50,673 nt of DNA from Bermanella sp034110565 (lineage in GTDB: Bacteria; Pseudomonadota; Gammaproteobacteria; Pseudomonadales; Oceanobacteraceae), in assembly GCA_034110565.1 (NCBI GenBank), contig JAWUYY010000049.1, forward strand, positions 1-50,673. The letters are read 5' to 3'. This document shows positions 33,388 to 42,917 of the stretch, in pieces. The notes beneath the pieces are model-generated. The model saw only the letters and a program-made list of their open reading frames with translations. It did not search any database and was not told where the DNA came from. A program made the position numbers and the translations under genes. How positions within the stretch are numbered: position 1 is the first letter of the stretch; the number at the start of each line of letters is the position of its first letter.

Positions 33388-34176
33388 TTAGCACTTGTTA
33401 GCCATGGGATGTTTATCACAGATAGTTTGCTTGTCAGGATTGCCCGCTAATTGATTTAACTCATCAATATTCACAAGTGTGATTTCTTTACCATCTGTTT
33501 TGATGAGTTCATTTTTTTGAAAACGAGTAAGAATACGGCTTACGGTTTCGACGGCTAAGCCAAGGTAATTACTAATATCTACACGAGACATAGATAAACG
33601 AAAAGCTTTCGCTGAAAAGCCCCTACGTTCAAAACGTGTACTTAAATCCAATAAGAAGTAAGCCATGCGTTCGTCGGCACTTTTTTTCGAAAGTTGCAGC
33701 ATCATTTGCTGATCTTGACGAATTTCACCGCCCATATTACGCATTATCTGTTTGCGCAGGCCCGGCATTTCATCACATAGGATTTCAAGTTGTTCGAGAG
33801 GTAATTCACATACTGTAGTGGTTTCTAATGCCTTGGCTGACAGCGAGTAGGTTTCTTCGTTATAACCAGATAACCCGATTAGCTCGCTGGCAAGGTGGAA
33901 ACCTGTAATTTGTTCTTCACCACTAGAGGCTACGGTAAAGGCTTTAATAGCACCGGTGCGTATGGCATAAACGGCTTTAAATGAATCCCCTTGCTTAAAG
34001 AGTAACTCACCTTTCTGGATTGGACGCCCACGCTTGATAACACTGTCTAATGCTTCAAGATCGGCTTGTTCTAAGGCAATAGGCAGGCATAAAGAGCTCA
34101 GGCTACAGGTACTACAGTGGGTTTCACCAACTTTGCTGGGCGCTAAAATGTTAATAGCTCGGGTATCTTTTAACAT
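33388..34176 (-). CDS. fnr: Oxygen-sensing regulator Fnr/Anr
   Basis: 262 aa CRP/FNR-family activator. The four [4Fe-4S] ligands are visible: C21, C24, C30 in HCSTCSLSSLC and C123 in TVCELP, at the spacing of E. coli FNR (20, 23, 29, 122). The cAMP-like fold follows, then a dimer helix and the recognition helix with E-x-x-S-R in LAVETVSRIL, which reads TTGAT-N4-ATCAA sites. It would turn on low-oxygen genes; the ccoN promoter upstream in this same block carries such a site. GGAGG precedes the ATG. Confidence 0.96.
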   Translation of the reverse strand: MLKDTRAINILAPSKVGETHCSTCSLSSLCLPIALEQADLEALDSVIKRGRPIQKGELLFKQGDSFKAVYAIRTGAIKAFTVASSGEEQITGFHLASELIGLSGYNEETYSLSAKALETTTVCELPLEQLEILCDEMPGLRKQIMRNMGGEIRQDQQMMLQLSKKSADERMAYFLLDLSTRFERRGFSAKAFRLSMSRVDISNYLGLAVETVSRILTRFQKNELIKTDGKEITLVNIDELNQLAGNPDKQTICDKHPMANKC

Positions 34177-34251
34177 GAAATCCTCCTGATAACTGACGTA
34201 GCTAGTGTTAATATCGATTGATACTAATGTTTTAAAACCCCTTTGTCAGGC

Positions 34252-34917
34252 TTATTTTATAAGCCAAGGCGCTAGTATGGTCCATATACCAAAAACAATA
34301 ATACTGCCGCCTAATATTAACCGGACAAGCCAGTGGCGTTTAAATTGGTTTAGCTGTGCAGTAAACAAAGCAAAGCTGAGTAATGCGGGTAAATTCCCCA
34401 AGCCAAAAGCCATCATTAAGGTGGCGCTATGCAATGGGTTAGCCGAAACCAAAGCCCAGCTTAGCGTGCTATAAACCAGACCGCAGGGTAACAGCCCCCA
34501 AATTAATCCTAAGCCAATAGCTTGCTTGACTGAGCGTACAGGTAGAACGTACTTACTTAAAGGCTGCACGTATTTCCATAGTTTTGAGCCACCTTTTTCT
34601 AGCCACAATAGAGTATTGGTTGAGCCTAAAACATATAAGCCCATTAAAATTAAAATAGCACCTGAGAGTGAGCGTAAGACGGCGCCTGCTAATTCATGAC
34701 TGGATGCCAACCATAAACCGATAAAACCAGCGATGAATCCGATAATACCGTAGGTTATGATACGACCTAGGTTATAGCTAAGTTGTAATACAATAGGGCG
34801 AGAGTGTTGAGTGTTAACAGAGAGGGCACCCACGATACCACCGCACATGCCCATGCAATGAATACTGCCGAAGAGCCCTAATAAAAATGCGGTAAGGTAT
34901 GAAAGCGGTTCAATCAT
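34252..34917 (-). CDS. TauE/UreH-like membrane protein next to ccoS
   Basis: 221 aa, about six membrane helices. The N-terminal GSIHCMGMCGGIVG (near residue 17) is the hallmark of the UreH-2/cytochrome-biogenesis-like transmembrane family that very often follows ccoS. The two Cys and His/Met could bind a metal, and a role in copper or sulfur handling for the oxidase is a common suggestion (inference). It overlaps ccoS by 4 nt. Confidence 0.85.
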   Translation of the reverse strand: MIEPLSYLTAFLLGLFGSIHCMGMCGGIVGALSVNTQHSRPIVLQLSYNLGRIITYGIIGFIAGFIGLWLASSHELAGAVLRSLSGAILILMGLYVLGSTNTLLWLEKGGSKLWKYVQPLSKYVLPVRSVKQAIGLGLIWGLLPCGLVYSTLSWALVSANPLHSATLMMAFGLGNLPALLSFALFTAQLNQFKRHWLVRLILGGSIIVFGIWTILAPWLIK

Positions 34918-35126
34918 TGGGTGGGGTCTTTGGTCTCTTTGTCTTCTTGAGTCGCGTCAGATTCGGACTCTTGTTTGTTAGGAGCCACGTCATCATCAAA
35001 TAAAATTCGATGTGCAGGGCTATCTAAATCGTCGAATTGCCCACCCTTATTTGCCCAGAAGAAAATAGCCACACCCGTTGCAATGAAAAGCAGGGTGACT
35101 GGAACCGTTATAAAAATAATATCCAT
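34914..35126 (-). CDS. ccoS: cbb3 oxidase assembly protein CcoS
   Basis: 70 aa. One N-terminal membrane helix (FITVPVTLLFIATGVAIFFWA), then KGGQFDDLDSPAHRILFDDD, the family motif, and a long acidic tail. CcoS is needed for haem and copper insertion into CcoN. It lies 11 nt after ccoI and overlaps the next gene. Confidence 0.95.
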   Translation of the reverse strand: MDIIFITVPVTLLFIATGVAIFFWANKGGQFDDLDSPAHRILFDDDVAPNKQESESDATQEDKETKDPTQ

Positions 35127-35137
35127 TACAACCTCAA

Positions 35138-37537
35138 TTATTTGGGCAATTTATTTAAACGCAGCGCATTAAATACCACAACTAATGAGCTAGCTGACAT
35201 GCCGATGGCGGCTAAATACGGTGGCAGTAAGCCTAATGCTGCCAGAGGTAAAACACAACTATTGTACAGTAAAGCCCAAGCAAGATTTTGCTTAATGATG
35301 CGAGCCGTTTTGTGCGCTTGTTTAATTAATTGTGGCAAGCGAGACAACTGATTACTTACCAGAATAATATCCGCGTGGGTTTTGGCTAAGTCACTGGCAC
35401 TACCAATGGCAATTGAAACAGGTGCTTGGGCTAAAACTGGCACATCATTAATACCATCGCCGACCATAATGCAGGCATCGTTTGGATCTTGCTGGGCAAG
35501 GTAATCTAGCTTGCCTTGAGGGCTGACACCGCCCTTAAACTGCTTAATGCCAAGTGTGTTGGCCACATAAGCCACATGAGTGCTTTGGTCGCCGCTTAAC
35601 ATTTCACATTGAAGGGATAGCTTTTGTAAGGCTTCGATGCTGCTTTTTGCATTGGGGCGAATTTCATCGCTGAGTAAAAACCAAGCCAAAATCATTTTAT
35701 CATGCGCCAGCGCTACCCAATGACGTTGATCCGGCGCTGATACTGGCTCACTAATCGACGCGCTGATAAAAGAAGCGGTACCAATTCTGTATTCAATTTG
35801 ATTAATGATACCGCTAATGCCTTCACCAATATGGTTGTGTATTTCACTGACGGGCAATAACTGTTTATGTTTAAAGGCATGAGCAATTGGATGCTGGCTA
35901 AAATGCTCTAAGCTAGCCGCTATTTGTAGAGGGTCGGGTTGGTGTGCGTTAACTATTTTGGTGTTTTCAATGGTTAATTGCCCCAGCGTTAGGGTGCCTG
36001 TTTTATCGAAGATAATACGACGACTTTTGCGTAATGTTTCGAGCACGTGACCGCGAGTAATCAATATGCCATTTTGTCTTAAAGCTGTTGTTGCTGCGGT
36101 TAAGGCTGTTGGTGTGGCCAGTGAAAGTGCGCAAGGGCAGGTGGCGACAAGCACGGATAGCGTGATCCAAAAAGCGCGCTCGCTATCGATAAAATACCAA
36201 GTGGTGAATACCACGGCCGATGTGATTAACACGCCTGCCACAAAGTACTGAGCAAGAATATCGGCCAATTGTGCAATTTTAGGTTTGTCTTGTGACGCTC
36301 GATCTAGCAGCGACATAATGGTTGAAATTTGTGTGTCTTTACCAATGGCCGTTACACGAATATCAATTGGGTTTTCGACGTTTAAGCTGCCTGCAATAAC
36401 ATGATCATCACTCTTTTTTTGCAAAGGAATGAATTCACCAGTGATGATGGATTCATCGACACTGCTGCTGCCCCTTATGATTAAACCATCCGCGGCTATG
36501 GTGCTGCCTGGTAAAATACGAATGCAGTCACCAATGACAATTTTATTAACGGGTAATAGTGCTTCATCGCCATTTTCGAGAATTTTAACGCAGGCTCTGG
36601 GCATTAGGTTATGCAGTTCGTTGCCCGCCTCGCCGTTACTTAGGCGTGCACGTGCTTCTAAAAAGCGCCCAAGCAATAAGAAAAAGGTAAACATACACAC
36701 ACTGTCAAAATAGACTTCTTCACCTTGGGTGAAAGTGGAGTAAACACTGGCAATATAAGCGCCGCCTATAGCAATAGACACAGGTACATCCATTGTAAGA
36801 TGCCGTGATTTTATGTCTCGTATAAAGGCGCTAAAAAAAGGTCGAGCGCTATAAAGAATAACGGGTGTGGTGATGGCGAGCCCAGCGAAACGGAAATAAG
36901 TTTCGTACTGCAATAAAATACCGCTCCATTCCCCTACATACAAAGGCACTGCAAACATCATGGCTTGCATGGTGCCAAGAGCTGCGAGTACTAATCGTTG
37001 AATGGATACTTTTTGCTCGGCTTGTAATTGCTGCTGTGCGGCATCGGGTGTATAAGGTTGCGCCTTAAAACCCAGAGTGTAAATTTGTGAAATAATATCA
37101 CTGAGTGCTGTGATATCTTGCTGCCAAGTAATATAAAGTCTGTGTTGGGTGACATTTAATTGAACGGCATCGACACCATCGAAGCGTTGTAACTGCTTTT
37201 CAATTAGCCAGCCACATGCGGCGCATGTGATGCCATCAATAATCAAAACGGCATTGAATTGCTCACCGCTTTGCGTTGCGATATCCCCTAGAACATCAAG
37301 ATTGTCATACAGGGTAAGTTCTTGACGAACAGATTGGGGGAGGGTGTCTAGGGTGAAATCTGGGGTAGTATTTTTATCACTGCGGTATTGATAAAAAGAC
37401 TCGCTGCCACTTTGCACGATTGCATTGGCCACTGCTTGGCAACCAATGCAACACATGGTGCGATCTTCGCCGAGCACACGCGCTGTTAAGTTTATGTTCT
37501 CGGGGACCACTTGCCCGCAGTGATAACAATCTGTCAT
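35138..37537 (-). CDS. ccoI: Copper-translocating P-type ATPase CcoI
   Basis: 799 aa. The N-terminus has CYHCG (residues 4-8) and CCIGCQAV, a ccoI-type cysteine-rich start, then an HMA domain with ITCAACGWLIEKQ near residue 105. Eight membrane helices are expected; CPCAL lies in the ion-binding helix, DKTGTLTLG is the phosphorylation site, and GDGINDVPVLA the hinge. It exports Cu to the periplasm for the CcoN CuB centre. 2 nt after ccoH. Confidence 0.96.
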   Translation of the reverse strand: MTDCYHCGQVVPENINLTARVLGEDRTMCCIGCQAVANAIVQSGSESFYQYRSDKNTTPDFTLDTLPQSVRQELTLYDNLDVLGDIATQSGEQFNAVLIIDGITCAACGWLIEKQLQRFDGVDAVQLNVTQHRLYITWQQDITALSDIISQIYTLGFKAQPYTPDAAQQQLQAEQKVSIQRLVLAALGTMQAMMFAVPLYVGEWSGILLQYETYFRFAGLAITTPVILYSARPFFSAFIRDIKSRHLTMDVPVSIAIGGAYIASVYSTFTQGEEVYFDSVCMFTFFLLLGRFLEARARLSNGEAGNELHNLMPRACVKILENGDEALLPVNKIVIGDCIRILPGSTIAADGLIIRGSSSVDESIITGEFIPLQKKSDDHVIAGSLNVENPIDIRVTAIGKDTQISTIMSLLDRASQDKPKIAQLADILAQYFVAGVLITSAVVFTTWYFIDSERAFWITLSVLVATCPCALSLATPTALTAATTALRQNGILITRGHVLETLRKSRRIIFDKTGTLTLGQLTIENTKIVNAHQPDPLQIAASLEHFSQHPIAHAFKHKQLLPVSEIHNHIGEGISGIINQIEYRIGTASFISASISEPVSAPDQRHWVALAHDKMILAWFLLSDEIRPNAKSSIEALQKLSLQCEMLSGDQSTHVAYVANTLGIKQFKGGVSPQGKLDYLAQQDPNDACIMVGDGINDVPVLAQAPVSIAIGSASDLAKTHADIILVSNQLSRLPQLIKQAHKTARIIKQNLAWALLYNSCVLPLAALGLLPPYLAAIGMSASSLVVVFNALRLNKLPK

Positions 37538-37539
37538 GG

Positions 37540-38022
37540 CTAAAGGGCTACAGGTATACCGCTTTTAATTCTAATGTCTTTGCGAATACGCCATTGCTGC
37601 TCAGCAGATTCAATGAGTAAGTAGTAGCGCCCGTCTTCAGTGGTATCGATGAAGCCAAGAAAATCTTTATCCTGTGTTAATTGCACATGGGATTGGCGAT
37701 CTTTTTCTGGGATGGTTGGGTGACCTAGAGTGACTTTCAGAGAGCCTGGTAGCACTTGACGAGTATTAATCACCTTAATGCGCAGATCGTTACCTTTAAT
37801 CATTAGTTCTAGGCGAATATCCAATGCTTTTGCTTTTTTATCCCACTGGAGCTCTTGGTTGTAAGCTAGACCATCCTTGTAATAATTATCGCGTACCAAG
37901 GTGTCTTTATTAATCACAGAGAGAGTAATAAAAAAGGTACCAACAATTACAGAGCTTAGGGGAATGCCGATTAGCATCCATACATAGGGTTCTTTGTACC
38001 AAGGGCGTTCTAATTGAGTCAT
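37540..38022 (-). CDS. ccoH: cbb3 oxidase assembly protein CcoH (FixH)
   Basis: 160 aa. A single N-terminal membrane helix (VWMLIGIPLSSVIVGTFFITLSVI) is followed by KDTLVRDNYYKDGLAYNQELQWDKKA, the FixH signature, and a periplasmic beta domain. It takes part in cbb3 assembly with CcoG and CcoI. Confidence 0.92.
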   Translation of the reverse strand: MTQLERPWYKEPYVWMLIGIPLSSVIVGTFFITLSVINKDTLVRDNYYKDGLAYNQELQWDKKAKALDIRLELMIKGNDLRIKVINTRQVLPGSLKVTLGHPTIPEKDRQSHVQLTQDKDFLGFIDTTEDGRYYLLIESAEQQWRIRKDIRIKSGIPVAL

Positions 38023-38130
38023 TGCATTTACTGCTGTATCAAATAAGGGCGCCAGTGTATCACTACACTGGCGTTGGACAAGGTTTGTGGCAAGTTGGAA
38101 CAGTTAATTTACCATTTGTTCCAACATGTT

Positions 38131-39555
38131 TTATCGCCCTGCAGGTCCAATAAATCGACTTTCTTCTTCAACAATCAAGCCGTCATCTCGTGTGGCAATA
38201 AAGCGAATGTCGGTGCGGGATTGTTTCAGTTCCCAAGGCACTGCTTTTAAATTAAGTGGCATAGAACCCACATCACCTGGCATTAGGTGTATTTGGGTTT
38301 TACCGCTTAGTTCACCGCCGGGTAAGCCTTCTACCTTAATAGTAAATACATGCTCTTCTGGGGACATATTCATAATCTTGGCGAAGTAGCTGTTTTGTAG
38401 GCGGCCATCACTGCTGTTGGTGTAAAGAGCACCACGGTCACGGGAGACATCTAATTCCACGGGTGAGCGATCAAAAACGGAATACATGAAAACACCGATC
38501 ATAACAATGAGAGCCACTGCATAACCAATGAGTTTAGGCCTCATGATATGCACCTTGTTGCCTTTTAGAGCGTGCTCATTGGTATAACGAATCAACCCTT
38601 TTGGATAGTCCATTTTATCCATGATTTCATCGCACGCATCGATACATAACGCACAACTAATACATTGATATTGTAAGCCGTCACGGATGTCGATACCCAC
38701 CGGACAAACCTGAACACACATGCTGCAATCAACACAGTCACCAATGTTCTGCTCGACAGGGTCTACTCCTTTTTTGCGAGCGCCTCGGCCTTCTCCGCGT
38801 TCACCACGGCGTTCATCATACGAAACGATCAGGGTGTCTTCATCAAACATCACCGCTTGAAAGCGAGCGTAAGGGCACATGTGGGTACATACCATTTCTC
38901 TTAACCAGCCTGCATTGCCATATGTTGCAAGCGTGAAAAACAATAACCAAAAACTAGACCATTGGTTTTCAATGCTAAGGGTAATGAGGTCAGGTACTAA
39001 TTCGCGGATAGGGTAGAAGTAACCGACAAAGGCCACCCCTGTGGCGAACGATATGATAATCCAGATACTATGCTTAGAGAATTTTTTGAAAAATTTAGAA
39101 GTTGTCAAAGGCGCTTTGTCTAATTTCATGCGCTGATTGCGATTGCCTTCAATTTTTTCTTCGACCCACATGAAAATAAACGTCCATACGGTTTGAGGGC
39201 AGGTATAACCACACCAAATACGACCCGCCAACGTGGTGATGGTAAATAGGCCAAAGGCACAAATAATTAATAGCCAAGATAATAATATGAAATCTTGTGG
39301 CCAGAAAGTAAGGCCCCAAATATGGAACTGGCGACTAGGTAGGTCGAACCACACGGCTTGTGTGCCGTTGATGTTAATCCATGGTGTAACAAAATAAGCC
39401 AGCATTAAGCCCCAAAGTGAAAAGGTTCTTAGCTTATTAAAAACGCCGTTAATAGCACGGACATAAAGTTTACCGTTCACTTTTGCAGAGACACCCTCAT
39501 ATTGCTCATGAATATTGACTGGGGTGACATCTTTGACAGGGATTTCTTCACTCAT
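38131..39555 (-). CDS. ccoG: Iron-sulfur assembly protein CcoG (RdxA/FixG)
   Basis: 474 aa, membrane-bound. About five helices hold the Cys pairs WCGYTCPQTVW and CTHMCPYARF; two ferredoxin-like [4Fe-4S] motifs (CVDCSMCVQVCPVG and CISCALCIDAC) follow near 280-320; the C-terminal part is a periplasmic Ig-like FixG domain. CcoG reduces Cu(II) for the oxidase copper pathway. The ATG at 39555 is chosen over an in-frame GTG 9 bases upstream because AGGTGG lies just before it. Confidence 0.96.
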   Translation of the reverse strand: MSEEIPVKDVTPVNIHEQYEGVSAKVNGKLYVRAINGVFNKLRTFSLWGLMLAYFVTPWININGTQAVWFDLPSRQFHIWGLTFWPQDFILLSWLLIICAFGLFTITTLAGRIWCGYTCPQTVWTFIFMWVEEKIEGNRNQRMKLDKAPLTTSKFFKKFSKHSIWIIISFATGVAFVGYFYPIRELVPDLITLSIENQWSSFWLLFFTLATYGNAGWLREMVCTHMCPYARFQAVMFDEDTLIVSYDERRGERGEGRGARKKGVDPVEQNIGDCVDCSMCVQVCPVGIDIRDGLQYQCISCALCIDACDEIMDKMDYPKGLIRYTNEHALKGNKVHIMRPKLIGYAVALIVMIGVFMYSVFDRSPVELDVSRDRGALYTNSSDGRLQNSYFAKIMNMSPEEHVFTIKVEGLPGGELSGKTQIHLMPGDVGSMPLNLKAVPWELKQSRTDIRFIATRDDGLIVEEESRFIGPAGR

Positions 39556-39659
39556 ACTGACCACCTAATAGTAAGAAGTGTCATGCCAAACTTATTGTTG
39601 TTGTTTTAGTTTAGAGGCTATTTATTTGTAATGGCCAAAATAATGATGCCATTGAATTA

Positions 39660-39761
39660 TTATTCGCCTAGACGTACTTCTAAAGATTCAATTTGTACTG
39701 AGTTTAAAGCATTAGCTAGTGCTAATGAAAACAAAAAAGCGGCATAAAGCCGCTTTTTCAT
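39660..39761 (-). CDS. Candidate 33-residue signal-peptide ORF between ccoP and ccoG
   Basis: Translation gives MKKRLYAAFLFSLALANALN followed by a 13-residue polar tail ending VRLGE. The first 19-20 residues are a model signal peptide (KKR, hydrophobic core, A-N-A cut site) or a single membrane helix. It begins 20 nt past the ccoP stop. Its codons 2-10 are the same bases as the terminator hairpin (39733-39758). No good Shine-Dalgarno is seen, so it may be a chance reading frame; a two-stop end (TAA TAA) and the coherent signal sequence argue for a gene. Confidence 0.4.
   Translation of the reverse strand: MKKRLYAAFLFSLALANALNSVQIESLEVRLGE
39733..39758 (-). terminator. Intrinsic terminator after ccoP
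   Basis: Read leftward, AAAAAGCGGC / GCCGCTTTTTT around a 5-nt loop with T tail: it divides ccoNOQP from ccoGHIS. It overlaps the start of a small ORF. Confidence 0.85.
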
Positions 39762-39781
39762 CGTTTATTGAGCTAGCTCAA

Positions 39782-40684
39782 TTACTCTTGGTCTTGTGAC
39801 AAAGAATAAACGTAACCTGCAACAACATGTACCTTATCTTCACCTAGAATTTCTTTCCAGGCGGGCATAACACCGGCGCGACCGTGACGGATGGTGAAAT
39901 CAATTTTGGCTTCACTACCGCCGTACAACCAGATGTTATCTGTTAAGTTAGGCGCACCCACTGCATGCATACCTTTACCGTCAGCACCGTGGCAAGCAGC
40001 ACAAGCTTGTGCAAACAAGGCTTTACCTTTTGCAGCATCACCAGAGCCTTCGCGGCCAGACAATGTCAGTACATGAGCGACGATGTCAGTACGTTGTGTA
40101 TCCGTCATGTCAGGTTTTAGGCCATTTGCAGGCATAGCACCGTTACGACCACCAATAATAGTTTGCTTAATGTTTGCTGGGCTGCCGCCGTATAACCAAT
40201 CATTATCCGTTAGGTTAGGAAAGCCTTCCGAACCTGAGGCAGTAGGGCCATGGCACACAGAACAGTTAGAAGCAAAAATGCGTTGGCCAGTGGCAAGCGC
40301 TTCTTCATTTTGAGCAAGTTCTTCAATGCTCATAGCCGTCAACTTATCGTAGTAAGGCTGATATTTTTCTTCGGCTTTTGCTACTTCACGTTCCCATTGG
40401 TCATGAGAGCTCCACTTAGAGAAGCCAGTCCAGTCGCCAATGCCGTATATCAAAATATAAGCAAAACCAAATACGATGGTGGACCAGAAGAAGTACATCC
40501 ACCACTTAGGTAGTGGGTTGTCTAATTCATGAATGCCATCGAATGAGTGACCTGTGGTCTGGTCAGTTTCTTCATCAAATTTTTGACCGCGCTTGGTGAT
40601 AACGATCAAAGCGCCACTGGCAATCATAGAACCAATGACAATGACACTTACCCATATGTGCCAAAAGGTTGTTAATTCAGTCAT
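39782..40684 (-). CDS. ccoP: cbb3 oxidase di-haem cytochrome c subunit CcoP
   Basis: 300 aa. Two N-terminal helices (WVSVIVIGSMIASGALIVI; MYFFWSTIVFGFAYILIYGIG) anchor a periplasmic part with two haem c sites, CSVCH (near 140) and CAACH (near 230); Met ligands lie in GAMPANG and GVMPAW. It passes electrons from cytochrome c to CcoO/CcoN. The start at 40684 (MTELTTFWHIW) is used: AGAGAGATAAAG precedes it and it overlaps the end of ccoQ by 8 nt. Confidence 0.97.
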   Translation of the reverse strand: MTELTTFWHIWVSVIVIGSMIASGALIVITKRGQKFDEETDQTTGHSFDGIHELDNPLPKWWMYFFWSTIVFGFAYILIYGIGDWTGFSKWSSHDQWEREVAKAEEKYQPYYDKLTAMSIEELAQNEEALATGQRIFASNCSVCHGPTASGSEGFPNLTDNDWLYGGSPANIKQTIIGGRNGAMPANGLKPDMTDTQRTDIVAHVLTLSGREGSGDAAKGKALFAQACAACHGADGKGMHAVGAPNLTDNIWLYGGSEAKIDFTIRHGRAGVMPAWKEILGEDKVHVVAGYVYSLSQDQE

Positions 40685-40859
40685 CTTTATCTCTCTCTGC
40701 TTCTGCTGTACGGTGCGCGATCTGATCATCTTTAAAAATCATATCGGCGTCATCGTCAAAGCGACCCTTTCGCGATGAGCTATAAGCCCATGCAATGATG
40801 CCTATAAAAGCGATTAAAGCGAATACAGTACCTAAACCGCGCACGTCATTAATATCCAT
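40677..40859 (-). CDS. ccoQ: cbb3 oxidase small subunit CcoQ
   Basis: 60 aa. One membrane helix (GTVFALIAFIGIIAWAYSS) then RKGRFDDDADMIF and a charged tail, the CcoQ pattern. It stabilises the oxidase complex. It lies 4 nt after ccoO and overlaps ccoP. Confidence 0.95.
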   Translation of the reverse strand: MDINDVRGLGTVFALIAFIGIIAWAYSSSRKGRFDDDADMIFKDDQIAHRTAEAERDKDD

Positions 40860-40863
40860 AACT

Positions 40864-41472
40864 CTACCGTTTTTGGGTTAGAACTGTACCAAGCTGCTGT
40901 AGATACAAGACTAAGGCATCGATTTCACGAACGCCGTCAGTCGCATCTTTTGCACCAGCAATTTGCTCATCAGTGTAAGGTACACCAACAGAGCGCAGAG
41001 CTTTCATTTTCTTGGGCGTATCACGACCGTCAACTTTGTCTTCAAATAACCATGGGAATGCTGGCATATTTGAAGAAGGCACTACGTCACGAGGGTTGTA
41101 CAAGTGAGCGCGGTGCCAGTCATCTGAATAACGTTGACCAACACGGGCCAAGTCAGGACCAGTACGTTTAGAGCCCCAAAGGAACGGATGCTCATATACG
41201 TGCTCACCTGCAAGAGAGTAGTGACCGTAACGTTCTGTTTCAGCACGGAACGGGCGAATCATTTGGGTGTGACATACATGACAACCTTCACGGATGTAGA
41301 TGTCACGGCCTTCTAATTCAACCGCGCTCAGTGGTTCTAAACCTTCAATAGGTTCAGTGGTTGCTTTCAAGAAGAATAGAGGAACAATTTCTGCCAATGC
41401 CCCCCAGCTGATTGCAATCAAAATCAGCACTATCATTAATGGCAGGTTCTTTTCGACGATATCGTGTTTCAT
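40864..41472 (-). CDS. ccoO: cbb3 oxidase mono-haem cytochrome c subunit CcoO
   Basis: 202 aa. N-terminal membrane helix (LMIVLILIAISWGALAEIVPL), haem c site GCHVCHTQMIRPF near residue 64, TGPDLARVG, and the Met ligand in SSNMPAFPW. It lies directly after ccoN in the operon. Confidence 0.97.
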   Translation of the reverse strand: MKHDIVEKNLPLMIVLILIAISWGALAEIVPLFFLKATTEPIEGLEPLSAVELEGRDIYIREGCHVCHTQMIRPFRAETERYGHYSLAGEHVYEHPFLWGSKRTGPDLARVGQRYSDDWHRAHLYNPRDVVPSSNMPAFPWLFEDKVDGRDTPKKMKALRSVGVPYTDEQIAGAKDATDGVREIDALVLYLQQLGTVLTQKR

Positions 41473-41486
41473 GCTTATCCTCGTCC

Positions 41487-42917
41487 TTATGCTTGCGCTA
41501 GCTTAGCTTGTTGTTCGGCATTGGCGCCACGAACCGTTTTATAGGTGTTGTAGGCCATAATAAGCATACCGCTTAAGAATATGGCTCCACCTAACGCACG
41601 CACTATGTAGCCTGTGTGTGACGCTTCCAGTGATTCAACGAAGCTGTATGTCAGCGTGCCGTCAGCATTCACTGCGCGCCACATTAGACCTTGCATAATA
41701 CCGTTAACCCACATGGCAACTATGTATAGAACCGTACCGATTGTCGCCAGCCAGAAGTGAATGTTAATCAGTTTAATTGAGTACATTTCACCTTGTTTTT
41801 TGCCATATACAACAGGAATCATATTATACAGCGCACCGATAGAAACCATGGCAACCCAACCTAGAGCACCAGAGTGCACGTGGCCTATGGTCCAGTCAGT
41901 GTTGTGTGATAAGGCGTTAACCGTTTTGATTGCCATCATTGGGCCTTCAAAGGTAGACATACCGTAGAAAGACAGAGAAACAACCAAGAAACGTAAGATA
42001 GGGTCAGTTCGAAGCTTATGCCAAGCGCCTGATAGAGTCATCATGCCGTTGATCATGCCACCCCAAGAAGGCGCCAGAAGGATCAAAGACATAATCATCC
42101 CCGCTGATTGTGCCCAATCTGGAAGAGCAGAGTAGTGCAAGTGGTGAGCACCGGCCCAAACGTAGATAGAGATCAACGCCCAGAAGTGAACAATAGAAAG
42201 ACGGTAAGAGTAAACCGGACGTTCAGCTTGTTTAGGCACAAAATAGTACATGATGCCCAAGAAACCTGCGGTTAAGAAGAAACCTACCGCGTTGTGTCCG
42301 TACCACCATTGAACCATGGCGTCGATGGCGCCAGCATAAATCGAGTACGACTTAAACATGGTGACAGGTACGGCCAAGCTGTTGAATATATGCAATACAG
42401 CAATGGTGATAATGAACGCACCAAAGAACCAGTTAGCCACATAAATATGCTTTTGTGAGCGTTTAGCAATGGTGCCAAAGAAGACAATTGCATAACACAC
42501 CCAGACAATGGTGATGGCAATATCAATTGGCCATTCAAGCTCTGCGTATTCTTTAGTAGACGTTAAGCCTTGAGGAAGCGTAATAACAGCAGCCACAAGA
42601 ATGGCTTGCCAACCCCAAAAGGTGAACATGGCTAAAGAGTCAGAGAAGATGCGAGTTTGACAGGTACGTTGTACTACGTAGTAAGAAGTAGCAAACAAGG
42701 CGCAACCGCCGAATGCGAAAATAACCGCATTTGTATGTAACGGACGTAAACGAGAAAACGTCAGATACGGAATCTCAAAGTTCAGCTCAGGCCAAACAAG
42801 TTGAGACGCGATCAGGACACCAAGGGACATGCCCACGATACCCCAGACCACAGTCATGATGGCAAAATACTTTACCACCTTATAGTTATATGTCGGATGC
42901 TCAATAGCAGTGCTCAT
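41487..42917 (-). CDS. ccoN: cbb3 oxidase catalytic subunit CcoN
   Basis: 476 aa, twelve membrane helices. Haem b and b3/CuB ligands are in RLRPLHTNAV, WWYGHNAVGFFL, IYVWAGAHHLHY (His pair and the nearby cross-linked Tyr) and IGHVHSGALGW. It is the high-oxygen-affinity terminal oxidase that reduces O2 to water and pumps protons. First gene of ccoNOQP, with an Anr/FNR box 78-91 bp upstream. Confidence 0.98.
   Translation of the reverse strand: MSTAIEHPTYNYKVVKYFAIMTVVWGIVGMSLGVLIASQLVWPELNFEIPYLTFSRLRPLHTNAVIFAFGGCALFATSYYVVQRTCQTRIFSDSLAMFTFWGWQAILVAAVITLPQGLTSTKEYAELEWPIDIAITIVWVCYAIVFFGTIAKRSQKHIYVANWFFGAFIITIAVLHIFNSLAVPVTMFKSYSIYAGAIDAMVQWWYGHNAVGFFLTAGFLGIMYYFVPKQAERPVYSYRLSIVHFWALISIYVWAGAHHLHYSALPDWAQSAGMIMSLILLAPSWGGMINGMMTLSGAWHKLRTDPILRFLVVSLSFYGMSTFEGPMMAIKTVNALSHNTDWTIGHVHSGALGWVAMVSIGALYNMIPVVYGKKQGEMYSIKLINIHFWLATIGTVLYIVAMWVNGIMQGLMWRAVNADGTLTYSFVESLEASHTGYIVRALGGAIFLSGMLIMAYNTYKTVRGANAEQQAKLAQA

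Noticed and set aside
34205..34235. TTGAT near 34220 as an FNR autoregulation site
   Set aside because: The right half-site (ATCAA) is missing in either orientation.
40083..40513. Rightward frames opposite ccoP
   Set aside because: Shadows of the two-haem gene; the repeats in them mirror the two cytochrome c domains.
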